Origin: Epithemia pelagica
Lineage: Eukaryota; Bacillariophyta; Bacillariophyceae; Surirellales; Surirellaceae
Length of the DNA: 64,000 nucleotides
NCBI GenBank assembly: GCA_946965045.2
Contig: OX337237.1
Span: 1,302,001-1,366,000 of the forward strand
Direction of reading: 5' to 3'
The translations under genes were made by a program, and so were the position numbers. Shown in pieces: positions 9,468 through 19,306 of the stretch. How positions within the stretch are numbered: position 1 is the first letter of the stretch; every line of letters starts with the position of its first letter. The notes under the pieces are model-generated. The model was not told the origin of the DNA. It was given only the letters and a program-made list of their open reading frames with translations, and did no database searches.

Positions 9468-10895
9468 ATGGCAGCCGCCAATCCCATGCAACTGCTCAAC
9501 GTCTACATGGACGTTGTATTGGGGATTACTGATCCAGCAGTTCGTACTGCAATCAACGGGCAAGGTCTAACCTCCGTCTATGATTTTGAGGCTCTTAGCG
9601 AAGCAGATGTCGCTGAAATTTGTACCAATGCCCGTAAACCAGGTGGCCTCATCCCGAACCCAGATCCAGCTGGTGTGCCAGCAATGATTGCTAATCCAGG
9701 AGTGCTCATTGGACACCTGGTCGAGAAGAAACTGAAGATGCTTCGTTATTATATCGTGCATATCGGGAAAATAAACCGCACCTTCGCTGCGGTTCCGCCA
9801 ACGATGAACGACCTGACTCTACTCTATCGATTCAAGGAAGCTGAAGACGAATACGATAATGATGTCGAACTACCTGGGAAACTCACCAGTGTAGACAATA
9901 TTCGAGTTGTCCTAGAGGATTTGGACAATTACTTCGAACGCAAACGTGGAGTGAGTGGCATTCCACTTGCCGCATATGTACGAGCAAATCCTGTTGTCGA
10001 ACCAGAAGCAACTGATCCGAATGGCTTTGGAACACCAACTATTCTCTCCGAGATGATTCGTCGAGCTTCACATGAAGGCCCAACAGCTACAACGGACATG
10101 GTTGCTGTATGGGAGACGATCCGCCATGTTACACATGATGGCCCTGGCTGGGGTTGGGTGATGTCTTTTGCACGCACCCGCAATGGACGAGCCGCTTATT
10201 TAGCTCTCAAATCCCACTATCTCGGTGATGCCTTTCAGTCACGTCTTCGGGCTAAGGCTGATCAAATCCTTGAGAGCACCTATTATGATGGGTCCAAGCG
10301 TAACTACACCTACGAGCGTTACATCGAAACTCTCCAACGAGCATTTACGGATCTCGAATCAACAGGAGAGACCGTAAGCGAAGAGCGAAAGGTGAGAATC
10401 CTGATGACAGGAACTTCTGACTCTCGCCTTGAGAGTGCCAAGAATCAAATCCTGGCAACACCATTTCTGCGCTCTACCTTTGAGAATGCGTCAAATTTCC
10501 TTGCGGAAGTCCTTGATAGCAAGGTTTCCTATAGCGCAGCAAGTCGGAAACAAGCAAGAATCTCTGGTGTATCTACTTCCACGCCCAACAAAGGTGGTGG
10601 AAAGAATAATAAGAAAAATGAAAACAAGAAAGAGAAAGAAATAACAGACCGCTATTATAAACCCAACGAATGGGCTAAGCTCAGTGGCGAGGAACGTCAA
10701 CGAGTACGCGACGCCAGAGAAAAGCGTGATAAACGAAGAGGAGTTGGGGCTATTTCCAGCAAGCCCAACAAGAAGCCTCGTCAAAATGACGGAGACGAAA
10801 CACCCGACATTACGGATGAATCGTCTGAGAGCCACGATAACGACACAAAGGGTGTCGGCGCTATCATGAGCCAACGTAAAAGGAGAAGCGTTTGA
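9468..10895 (+). CDS. gag: Copia Gag (copy A)
   Basis: The protein has 475 residues and is identical to the one at 29819-31246. The helical capsid-like body is followed by a Lys/Arg/Asn-rich tail (about 355-475) that could bind RNA in place of the absent CCHC knuckle. The TGA stop at 10893-10895 is followed in the same frame by pol. Confidence 0.85.
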   Translation: MAAANPMQLLNVYMDVVLGITDPAVRTAINGQGLTSVYDFEALSEADVAEICTNARKPGGLIPNPDPAGVPAMIANPGVLIGHLVEKKLKMLRYYIVHIGKINRTFAAVPPTMNDLTLLYRFKEAEDEYDNDVELPGKLTSVDNIRVVLEDLDNYFERKRGVSGIPLAAYVRANPVVEPEATDPNGFGTPTILSEMIRRASHEGPTATTDMVAVWETIRHVTHDGPGWGWVMSFARTRNGRAAYLALKSHYLGDAFQSRLRAKADQILESTYYDGSKRNYTYERYIETLQRAFTDLESTGETVSEERKVRILMTGTSDSRLESAKNQILATPFLRSTFENASNFLAEVLDSKVSYSAASRKQARISGVSTSTPNKGGGKNNKKNENKKEKEITDRYYKPNEWAKLSGEERQRVRDAREKRDKRRGVGAISSKPNKKPRQNDGDETPDITDESSESHDNDTKGVGAIMSQRKRRSV

Positions 10896-10904
10896 CACAG
10901 TGTG

Positions 10905-12968
10905 ATGTCTGCGACAACTTCTCGTGAGATCTCAGTTCCCCTAATCAGGTGTGAGCTCGACAGTCATGCGGATACATGCTGTCTGGGATCTGAATGCTAT
11001 GTTCTGTATCAAACAGATACGGCTGATGTCAGTGGTTTTGTTGAGAGTCTTGGCAAGATTAAAGAGGCCGGTGTAATTACTGGTGTATTAGCATATGACG
11101 ACCAGGAAACAGGCCAAACGTTCCTTCTTTATTTTCATCAAGCTCTACATCTACCACAATTAAAAGACAAATGCCTCCTTAATCCGAATCAAATGAGGGA
11201 GGCCGGTATTGAAGTCAACGATGTGCCGTTGAAATACTTGAAAGCAGGGGACCGAACCCAACGATCCCACAGTATCATTGCAAGGGACAACGAACTGGGC
11301 GAATTGCGCATTCCACTCGATCTTGTTGGCGTTCTAAGCCAATTCTGTACGCGCAAGCCCACGAAAGAAGAGATTGAAACAATAGATCCTTCTTGCCGAA
11401 TCGACATGACAAATGAAAGACCCGAGTGGCAGCCGAATGACTCAACACCTGACGTTGATGAAAGGGCACTCCGGGATTCAGTACAAGTGAACGCCTCAGA
11501 AGAAAAGCGTGAGCGGACGATCAACCTTGCAATGACAAAGACACTACGAGTGAATAATCGCGCCATTCATGTCCACGTATCAGATATTGGACATAGGCGA
11601 AAGGGGACAATACGTCCAGATGAATTGGCACAACGATGGAGTATTGGACTTCCTAGCGCTGAGCGGACATTCCAGCAGACGACACAGTTGGGTGTCCGAG
11701 AGTTTACTGATCAAGGGGGGAGTCGCCGTTTGAAACATACGGCATACCAACTGCGGCATCGCCGACTGAGGGCAGATGTGTATACCGATACACTGTTTTC
11801 TGAGACGAAATCACTGGATCAACATACATGCGGGCAGATTTTTGCCACCGACTTTGGCTGGGTCCATTTCGTCCCTATGCGAAAGAAAAGCGACGCTCCG
11901 ACAACGTTACCATCTGTCTTCGACAGTTACGGCATTTTCAATCATATCATCCCTGACAACGCGCCAGAATTAACCTCGCAAGAATTTCGGAAGGTAGCTC
12001 ACAAATACGGATGCCGCATTAAACCTGTGGAAGCCTGGACTCCAAACCAAAACCTGGCTGAGGCCAATATCAGAGAATTGAAGCGCCTCTACCGACGAGA
12101 AATGAGGCGTAGTAACGCACCAGCTGTATTGTGGGACCATTGTCTCATGCTAATGGCGGAACGACGCTCCCACACGAGTTTTGGAAGCAATGTGAATGGG
12201 CCGCCCATTCAACAACTCACTGGCGATACGCCAGATATTTCCCACCTCGTTGAACATCGATGGTTCGATTTTGTTTGGTATAGTAACCCTGGCTTTGAGG
12301 GTCGCAAATTGGGCCGCTGGCTGGGACCGAGTCATACCGTCGGTCAGGCAATGTGCGCCAAAGTCTTAACTGACAAAGGAAAGATAGTTCATCGAACCTC
12401 CGTATGGCCAATCCACCGAGAATCACAAATGGACGACGCTCACAAAGCTCAGCAGGCTTTATATATGGAAAACCTGAAAGCTGCCCTTGGGAATAGAATG
12501 GCCGGTATCCCCATTGCTGATGAAGATGATAATGAGGCTGACACGCCTACTTTTGAGGCCTACGAAGATGACGAACAACCAGATGTTCGGATGCCAGAAG
12601 CCGATGCCTATGCACCCGATGCATACGATAAACTCATTTCTGCTAAAGTTATGCTGCCTCTTGGCGACGATCAACGAAAGGGGACGGTTAGAAGAAGGAA
12701 ACGAGACGCAGAGGGTCGGGTCGTCGGACATGCCTCAACGAATCCCTATCTGGATACGACCCTCTATGAAGTTGAATTCGACGATGGGCATGTACAGTCA
12801 TATGCGGCAAATCTTATTGCCGAAAATATTTACGAGCAACTCGATGATGAGGGCAATTTGTATCGTATGGTGGAGGAAATCACCGATCACAAAGCTGACA
12901 AGACAGCTGTGTCCTATTGTCCCATGTCCGTGTCATGTTCGAGTCAACTCCTCTGGATGATTGCATAA
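10905..12968 (+). pseudogene. pol: Truncated Copia pol (protease and integrase only, copy A)
   Basis: The frame keeps the protease motif (ELDSHADT) and the DDE integrase, then crosses the duplication junction at 12911. It runs 18 unrelated codons (ending LLWMIA) before a stop at 12966-12968. The reverse transcriptase and RNase H are lost, so the gene cannot support retrotransposition. The G at 12329 (A in copy B) is silent. Confidence 0.9.
12905..12920. other. Duplication junction inside Copia pol
   Basis: Up to 12911 the sequence follows intact pol as at 33262. From 12912 it is unrelated to pol. The break is not at a transposon end, so it is a recombination or joining breakpoint. The right side of the junction marks the left end of the complete unit. 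Confidence 0.85.
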
Positions 12969-13192
12969 ATCCATAATGGTATCATTCTTCATTTCGGCAC
13001 ACTGCGACTTACGGATGGTGGGGTTCGCGCCGTTCTCGGCTTGGTTTGCGAATTTATTTTCCTTCCATGCTTTCAACACTTTAACATTGTTTCTGCTATA
13101 AGAGTTTTCAAAAGGATCACTTCGAAACACGAATAAATTCCAGGGTTTTCATGTTCGAGTCAACCTCTCTGGATGATTACATCAATCCACAA
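12934..13192. repeat. Imperfect direct repeats of about 45 bp
   Basis: The stretch beginning CATGTTCGAGTCAAC at about 12935 recurs at about 13149 with a few changes (both continue CTCTGGATGATT.CAT.AATCC). The copies lie about 215 bp apart just to the right of the duplication junction. Their function is unknown. Confidence 0.7.
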
Positions 13193-14509
13193 TTAACGTT
13201 TATGTCGTGCTATTTTATAAACCCTCGGTATAGGTGACCACCTATTAGTCGTATGTACGTCGTCCGCAAACTGTCCCCCCAATGGAGATTTTTTTCTCGA
13301 TTCATATCCTATTTTCCATAAAAAATCAGAAAGGACACGCCGGCATTTCCTTGTCACATTTCAAATCAGTTTGAACGGCCCAGCGTGCATGACGGTTGCC
13401 GTTGGTGGTTGGTGTTGGTGCACGACACTCATAAAACAAACAAACCTCCAGTACAGCGGCCATGTCCATGGCAATTCTTTCAATGGCATGATTTTTCAGC
13501 TTCCATGCTACCCAGGTACGTCAAGAAAGACAGTGCTGCGATTGGGCTAAGAACAAGCATCTCAATAGTCCCTCCCTGTTGTTTTTGTTCGCATACACCC
13601 CTTGAGCCCCATTTTCTGGACTCGTTGCGACGTCTCACTTTTCACCAGTCCAATTTTGCTTGTAGTCTTTATGATTGATTCATTTGTAGCCCTTATACTC
13701 TGATACTAGTCTAGGTAGAATTCCTGTTCTATATTTTATCATAGGGGTAAATATGAAGGTCAATGGTGGTGTCCTGCTCGACCAGGGATTCTCTTGTCTT
13801 TATTCTTCTCCTTCTCCTCGTCTTCACCTTGAAGAAGATACAGCAAACACTAAGAATTTGTCTCAGCGACCATTAGCCTAGAAAGAAAGTGGTGACAATC
13901 AGCCTCATGATGTAGTACTACTCCTACTCGTAAGAGTAAGAAGAAGAAACCAAATCGTCCCCAACCAAGAAGACAACTCGAACCATGGATGTGACAAGCC
14001 CTACAATCAGAATATGGGCGAAAACACTACCAATCTATAAATCCTAAGAAGAAACAGAAGGCACAAACAACAACTGAAGGAAAGACGCGCTCTGTCTACA
14101 GTCTATAATGATTCGTCCGTGGTTCATGTGCCATGGCCGATGGTCTTACCGGTACCGTGAAAGGGCCCTTCAGATTTTGCTCGCATGGTTTTTATGAGCT
14201 GTCGCTCGCGAGCGTCTGGAATTTGAATCGTCGCCCGCCAACCTTCAACTGTCACTTGCACGCCGGCCATTCTACATGACGATTTGCTTTTGGGAGATTT
14301 TATGGGGGAGAAGGACAGAGTTCTGTGCGGACGACGTACGTACGGTTTATAGGTGGTCACCGATACAGAGCCTTTACTTCTTTTTTAGGGGAATTTGATT
14401 AGCCACTTCTACAGGGGACTCAATTATGGGAATCAGGGGCCAAAGCGTCCTGTTTTCCGAAGACAGGTTTTTTTTTTCAATTTTATTGCGACGTTTTCAC
14501 TTCATTCAG
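12969..14509. other. Non-coding or unrecognised stretch upstream of the transporter fragment
   Basis: No reading frame here has convincing protein character. The longest (13385-13678, plus) has an erratic composition. Apart from the direct repeats there are only A/T-rich and CTT/GAAG-rich stretches around 13800-13960. Confidence 0.5.
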
Positions 14510-15435
14510 GGGACGGTCATGGAGAAAGCCTTTGGTTTCATTGATGCTGCAAGTATGAATAATGCAGATGCAATCAGCGTCTTATTTTTTGGATATGTGG
14601 TCGGCACGTTTTTATATCCGACTCTTGCAAAACGGGAAATCAGAATACCAACTACTTACAAATTCGCTCTTGGTTCAGGACTTGGAGCAATCGCTATTGG
14701 GTGGGCTTTATTTATGGAATATAAGATACGGGCTACTTTCGAGGCCACTGGAGAAAAAGTTAATATACTATGGCAGTCCGTTTCATATATTTTCATTGGT
14801 TGTGGCGAAATTTTTGCTGTATCTGCCGCATATGAAGTAGCCTTTACTGCATCACCGCCAGAAGCAAAGGTGCTTGCCAGCGCTGTAAATCTCTTTGTAT
14901 TGGAGGAATTCCCAACGTTTTGTGTATCTTTCTATATCAAGCTTCAAAAGGCTGGTTTCGTAGCATTTCGGGAAGTACAAGTATTTATCGCCTTGAGGAA
15001 TATGTGACAGCTCGAATAGAGAACTATTTTTTTGTTCTTTTGTTGATTGCGTTACTTGGGGTTGCCGTCAATCTTCTTCCGTGTGTTCGGGACTTTGTGG
15101 CATCTATTGAAGAAAGGGCTAGTGATATGGTGAAGACGCCGGTAATGCGAAAGTCACCAAGATATCGAAGAAATCTGTCTCGTGACAACACTTCTGAGGA
15201 TGAGGAATCACCATTGCTGAGAGTTAAGCGGCACCAGGCATATCTCAAGTATGGTAGTGAGCCTGTGTTGTACAAACACGGCTCAATGCGAGCAGGACCT
15301 TCTTTAGGACAGACATCGATGAATCAAAAACACTTGAAAAAGAATATAATAGGGAAACTCTACAAAACTGGGGAAATTCCAAGAGTCGTTGTGAGCTCTG
15401 ATGACCGCGGGTTATGTCTACAAAAGAAAAGATAG
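14510..15435 (+). pseudogene. POT/PTR-family peptide transporter, C-terminal fragment with frameshift
   Basis: The first part (14510-14896) begins QGTVMEK and encodes membrane segments (AISVLFFGYVVGTFLYP, SYIFIGCGEIFAVSAAY) like the last third of proton-coupled oligopeptide transporters. The second part (14897-15435), in another frame, supplies the final membrane helix (ENYFFVLLLIALLGVAVNLL) and a basic cytosolic tail. Adding one T to the TTT at 14894-14896 joins the two smoothly, so this is one gene broken by a single-base loss or a sequencing error. The N-terminal two-thirds are absent upstream. A pyrimidine-rich CATTCAG just before 14510 looks like a splice acceptor, so the fragment may start at an exon boundary. 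It would have moved di/tripeptides or nitrate-like substrates across a membrane. Confidence 0.65.
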
Positions 15436-15464
15436 TATCTAGTAATGATAATGTCTATAAGCCA

Positions 15465-15860
15465 TTAGAATTGAAAGAGAGATGTCAAGATGGTGGAAGG
15501 CGACTTGAGTAGAAGGCCGTGTTGGTTCTCGTACACGAAAAGCTCATTTCGTTTTTCCATCTCACGAATACGTTGGATATCTGCTTCAAGAACCTCTTGT
15601 TCATGATGCATCAAAATGACGCTTCCAATTCCAGTAAATAAATCAATAGTATAATCCACCTTAGAGCCAGGCTTGACTCCCGTTTCCAAATAGACAAAGG
15701 ATTGAAGATTCTTTATTTCCTCAAACCCAGGAGTCGCTTTCACAACACCTCGTGAGTATGAGACTAAAATTATTTCTTGCCCGTGAGCTTTGAATGGACT
15801 CGCAGGAACTTCAGGCAGTCTTTCAAATTCTCGCTTGTCCAAAAATGCATCAACAGTTGC
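15465..15860 (-). pseudogene. ATP-grasp family protein, C-terminal exon fragment
   Basis: About 130 residues read on the minus strand: GFEEIKNLQSFVYLETGVKPG, then DYTIDLFTGIGSVIL and an amphipathic end IQRIREMEKRNELF. This pattern resembles the C-terminal part of ATP-grasp ligases (carnosine-synthase or biotin-carboxylase-like), where such a segment follows the active site. An in-frame stop at 15861-15863 sits in GATGGAGTAG, a possible splice acceptor, so this is probably the last exon of a longer gene whose other exons are not found. Its stop is only 29 bp from the transporter stop, tail to tail. Confidence 0.5.
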
Positions 15861-16158
15861 CTACTCCATCGCTACCACTCCAAACAGTTCAACATGCTCC
15901 AACCGGGGTTGCGGAGGCGGCTGAAGCTGCGGTGGCATCGACGAGCGTCGAAGTAGAGGAAATGATTGTAGAAGAAGAGGATGCAACACCTTTCACGCAC
16001 CCGCCGATTCGATTTGATTCGATTTTTTACATTTTTAGAGCAGTGCGCAGATCTAGAGCTGTAAAAATAAGTACACCCTTCTTTTTTATGAATATAGATC
16101 CTCCCAAGCATAGGGGATCCCCCTAAGCCAACACAGCCACACATAGTTCTGCCAGTCC

Positions 16159-17943
16159 TCAGCCCCGGTTCGACGGGTGGCTCCACGGCAGGTCTTGTAG
16201 GCAAGAAATGTCATTTAGGGTTCGGGCTTTGACATCAATACTCCATTCTTTGGATAAACTCCTTGTCGTTCTGCAATCATGCTTCCCACAGAAACCCCTC
16301 ACCTTGTCTGCAGCCACTGTTGTCGGACTGAGGTACCACATTTCAATCGAATCAAAGTAGTCATCCAATTTTGCTCCTCTGCACAAGCCTTCAAATGAAT
16401 CAACAGTATTTTCATGATCGCTCACATGAACCTGTACACCAATTAGACGGGTTGTTCCCATGTACCACAAAATGTCAACAGCCGGGAAGTTGGGATCAGT
16501 TGGGACCATTACCCCACCCAATCCAACGAACTTGGAAGAGCCAGGAAGTGTCTTCCCTGAAAACCGTTTCGCATTGGAAGGGATTGTCGCTTGTTGAACC
16601 GATTCATCATCATTCACAGGGACATCAAACTGCCCCTTCATGCAACGTCGGATGACAATCAACTCGAAGTGACGGCCCCGAGACCCTTGGTCAACATCGG
16701 GGTTCTTGCAAACTTGCAGAAGTTCTTCCTCGTGTTTTTCGATGTGGGCCATGACATCATCCCAGAATTTTTCCATGTACACTTCCTCTACTAATGGGAA
16801 CAACGGCTTGTAGCAGTGTTTACGACCAACTGGATTGTCCACAAAGTACTTCCTGTCGAAGATGGGTGTGGTAGTTGGGCTCTTCAAGAGAGTTTGGATG
16901 ATTCCTGCAAGGAAATCAGGATAATGCCCGTCTTGTAGTTGTTCCATAAGTTTTTCTGCAGAGTTTACAATTGAATCGAACTGGGCCCGCATGTAGTGGT
17001 CTTCATTACTTTTGGCTTCCACAATTAGTCGATACATCTGCAAAGGAATTGCACCAGTCTCCTCCAGGGCCTTTGCCATCTCTCTCTGCGGAAAATGGGG
17101 GAACAATATCGTGGCTTCATCCACCTCCAATCTGATTTTGTGGTGAAAGTCTCTAAAGCCTTCATGGCCCTCCCGGTGGGAGATTTCGTTATTTGCTGAG
17201 GCACATATGATGGACATGATGCGTTTGGGCGTCATTAAACGGCCCATGAGGTTGTATGGGAAAGGTAGCTTGTGAACATCCTTGATTTGGTTGTAGTCTG
17301 GCCGCCCAAATATAGCATTTACTTCATCGAAAATGAAAATCCATTTGATGTTCCGTTTTTGGAGCATCTGATCAACAATACCAAGAAGACGAAGAGTCCA
17401 GGCTTCAGTGGTCATTGCATTGGCAATCTGAATTTGATCCGCCAGGTCCAGGGTGATACCGAACGAGGCAAAAACCACTTCCACGAAATCATCAATGCTT
17501 CCCCAGTCGTTGCAGTCTGGGAAGAACGTCACATGGTATTTGGGGCAGCTTTGAAGAAGCATGCAGAGGTTGACCAACGTGTGAGACTTCCCAATCCCTT
17601 GCGGTCCCTTCACCATGATCCCTGGTTTAAATGGTTTGCCAAAACAACTCTCAATGTCGTTTAGAAGTGTGCGGGTGATAACGGGGCGATACAACAAGCC
17701 CTTATCACTATCACTGAACCTCTCTGTGCGGAGCGAACGAGCCCAGTATGGCCGAGAGTGATCATTGGGAATGCGATAGATTCTGGCTTGTTCCGGATTA
17801 TCAGTAGCCGCGCCAGTATCGGCTTCACTCATAGTTGCATCGACCCCATCGTCCCCAGGTGATGGCGTCGGGTAGAGAGCTTCTACAGCCGCTGGCAGTC
17901 TGGCTTGGATGATTGCGGCTGCAGCGATTACAGGGTCCTCCAT
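16159..17943 (-). CDS. P-loop NTPase plus restriction-endonuclease-fold protein (Crinkler/RHS type)
   Basis: The protein has 594 residues from an ATG at 17943. Walker A is GPQGIGKS (113-120), in a setting (LLYRP...GIMVKGPQG...LVNL) typical of the NTPase of Crinkler and trypanosome RHS proteins. Walker B is WIFIFDEVNA (201-210). The C-terminal region has E427 (GRHFE), D490 (FPAVDILWY) and Q504/H506 (GVQVHV), matching the spacing of a PD-(D/E)XK nuclease core. The family is known from comparative work to come from transposon-borne NTPase-nucleases that were reused as effectors. No signal peptide or LxLFLAK-type header is visible; the N-terminus is Ala-rich and acidic. It is divergent to the transposase at 18429 with 485 bp between starts, suggesting a shared promoter or element. 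The cellular role is not known from sequence. Confidence 0.65.
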   Translation of the reverse strand: MEDPVIAAAAIIQARLPAAVEALYPTPSPGDDGVDATMSEADTGAATDNPEQARIYRIPNDHSRPYWARSLRTERFSDSDKGLLYRPVITRTLLNDIESCFGKPFKPGIMVKGPQGIGKSHTLVNLCMLLQSCPKYHVTFFPDCNDWGSIDDFVEVVFASFGITLDLADQIQIANAMTTEAWTLRLLGIVDQMLQKRNIKWIFIFDEVNAIFGRPDYNQIKDVHKLPFPYNLMGRLMTPKRIMSIICASANNEISHREGHEGFRDFHHKIRLEVDEATILFPHFPQREMAKALEETGAIPLQMYRLIVEAKSNEDHYMRAQFDSIVNSAEKLMEQLQDGHYPDFLAGIIQTLLKSPTTTPIFDRKYFVDNPVGRKHCYKPLFPLVEEVYMEKFWDDVMAHIEKHEEELLQVCKNPDVDQGSRGRHFELIVIRRCMKGQFDVPVNDDESVQQATIPSNAKRFSGKTLPGSSKFVGLGGVMVPTDPNFPAVDILWYMGTTRLIGVQVHVSDHENTVDSFEGLCRGAKLDDYFDSIEMWYLSPTTVAADKVRGFCGKHDCRTTRSLSKEWSIDVKARTLNDISCLQDLPWSHPSNRG

Positions 17944-18428
17944 TTCCGAGAACTAGAGGGGTTTGCTACAAATAGTACTGTTGCGGCTCCGTCGCGGCAC
18001 ATGCGTTCTCGACTCGAGACAGTAATACCTGTGTCGTTGGCTGGTTTCTTGATGGAATCGGACTATTGATTCTCTTTGTTGCTTGTAGCGGTTGTGTGTG
18101 ATGTAGTGAGGAATTCGTACAGGGGTGTTAGTTTCAAAAGGCAGCAATATGATTGGGTTAGAAATGTCGTTTCATAAAAAATCACTTAGGAAACAAATGT
18201 CGTTACAAGTGTCTTACCGTGTCCCGGGAACCCATCGAATCACGGACAAAAAACATGGAGGGAAGATTCCATCAGCCGATCCGGTCGGTCCTTCACGGTC
18301 GCCCATGGCATGGCCAAGTCGACCATTGCGACAAGTCCTCTTCTGACCATCTCATGACCCTTTTGAGCATGGTCAGAAGCCTGGAAAAGAGGATACACTT
18401 CAATAAGTTAGAATAACAAATAGAGATC
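17944..18428. promoter_or_regulatory. Shared divergent upstream region of the NTPase-nuclease and transposase genes
   Basis: These 485 bp separate two outward-facing starts. They hold the motif ATGTCGTTTCA at 18164-18174 and a near copy ATGTCGTTACA at 18195-18205. No frame of substance is present. Confidence 0.45.
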
Positions 18429-19277
18429 ATGAGTTCTGCAGCACAATTCACAGCGGCCAAGGCCATGGGGCCACAGTCGCAACGATACGGAAATCAGTAC
18501 TCTCGTTGGCCAAAGAAGAGTTGGAAGAAGCGTTCAGGTTGGAGAAAGATGGACCTTTCGGTCATCTTTGAGTCCGACATTGACTGCCCCATCTGCAGGG
18601 CCAAGGCAAGAGGAATGGCCATCCCTCATCGCCCTCACCACCCCAGATGCAGCAAAAACACAACAACAAGGGGCAAGGGAATGAACGATGGAAGAGGAGC
18701 AGAGGTAGTGGCCTCAGAAAAGGCCCAGGCTGCCCATGCCAAAGCAATCCGCAAGCAACTTACCAGTGCAGAGAGATTGTCCGCCTCCAATGTCACACAG
18801 GAGGCACTCAACACTTTCATGGAGCATCGTCCAAATTGCTCGTCGAAAAAAGCAACGACAAGAGACGCTGAAAATGAAAAAACACAATCAACTACGGAGA
18901 CTACGGCAACGGAAAGTTCTACCGTTGGTGGCGAGGAAGGCGTGTATGTTCCAACAGCCGAAGATTTCAAGTTTGAGGTAATTATGCGTGTGACAGCAGT
19001 ACCTACGGAGGTGCATGTCCCACGTGCTGTGCATGCGTTGGCGAGTTATGTGACCGACACGTGCCTTGGTTCTAAGCGTTGTGTTGAGAATTTGAAACCT
19101 TTCTTCACTAATATTACCGTTACTGTACCCCCCATTGCCGACAACACGAGTGCTTTGTACGACTCGATTGTGGGACAGGAACTCCTGGTTGTTGATTGGG
19201 AGCTGTTTTTCCCCAGTCACCACTTGCGTTGTCCTCGTTGCCGGGGTAATCTCCAGCGTACGCGATCGAACTTTTAA
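18429..19277 (+). CDS. DDE-type transposase, N-terminal part (zinc-binding; broken by frameshift)
   Basis: 282 residues. A basic, Trp-rich start is followed by a Cys/His cluster (CPIC...HRPHHPRC, about 56-76), a Thr/Ser/Glu linker, and a final CPRC near 269. The stop TAA at 19275 falls directly after a TTTT run. The frame of the next entry is open from 19250, and one added T makes the two parts continuous (RSNF then LKNKSLFPIF). The CPRC here then pairs with CAGC of the next part about 36 residues on, as in a zinc ribbon. I read both parts as one gene interrupted by a frameshift, by a consensus error, or read by -1 slippage. Confidence 0.65.
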   Translation: MSSAAQFTAAKAMGPQSQRYGNQYSRWPKKSWKKRSGWRKMDLSVIFESDIDCPICRAKARGMAIPHRPHHPRCSKNTTTRGKGMNDGRGAEVVASEKAQAAHAKAIRKQLTSAERLSASNVTQEALNTFMEHRPNCSSKKATTRDAENEKTQSTTETTATESSTVGGEEGVYVPTAEDFKFEVIMRVTAVPTEVHVPRAVHALASYVTDTCLGSKRCVENLKPFFTNITVTVPPIADNTSALYDSIVGQELLVVDWELFFPSHHLRCPRCRGNLQRTRSNF

Positions 19278-19306
19278 AAAACAAGTCCCTTTTCCCCATT
19301 TTCGCC

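Larger units (their letters stand above)
1..12911. repeat. Partial upstream unit (copy A) of the tandem duplication
   Basis: This is the right-hand 12.9 kb of the preceding unit. It holds the end of the DDE-type transposase gene, the whole hAT element with its target duplication, and the 5' two-thirds of the Copia element. Because the same target duplications and flanks surround the hAT element in both copies, the second copy arose by segmental duplication and not by transposition. Confidence 0.9.
8914..12911 (+). mobile_element. Ty1/copia (CoDi-like) retrotransposon, truncated at the duplication junction (copy A)
   Basis: This copy has a 5' LTR (8914-9026), an intact gag, and pol up to the integrase C-terminus. 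It stops abruptly at 12911, where the tandem unit ends. The reverse transcriptase, RNase H and 3' LTR are missing, so the copy is defective. Over the shared length it matches the full-length copy at 29265 except for one silent base. Confidence 0.9.

Noticed and set aside
12909-12920. GTGTCCTATTGT at the duplication junction also occurs at 35568-35579, just past the 3' LTR.
   Set aside because: Only 12 bp match and the sequences beyond differ, so it does not show that the truncated Copia copy was joined to the same flank by a deletion; it may be chance or microhomology.
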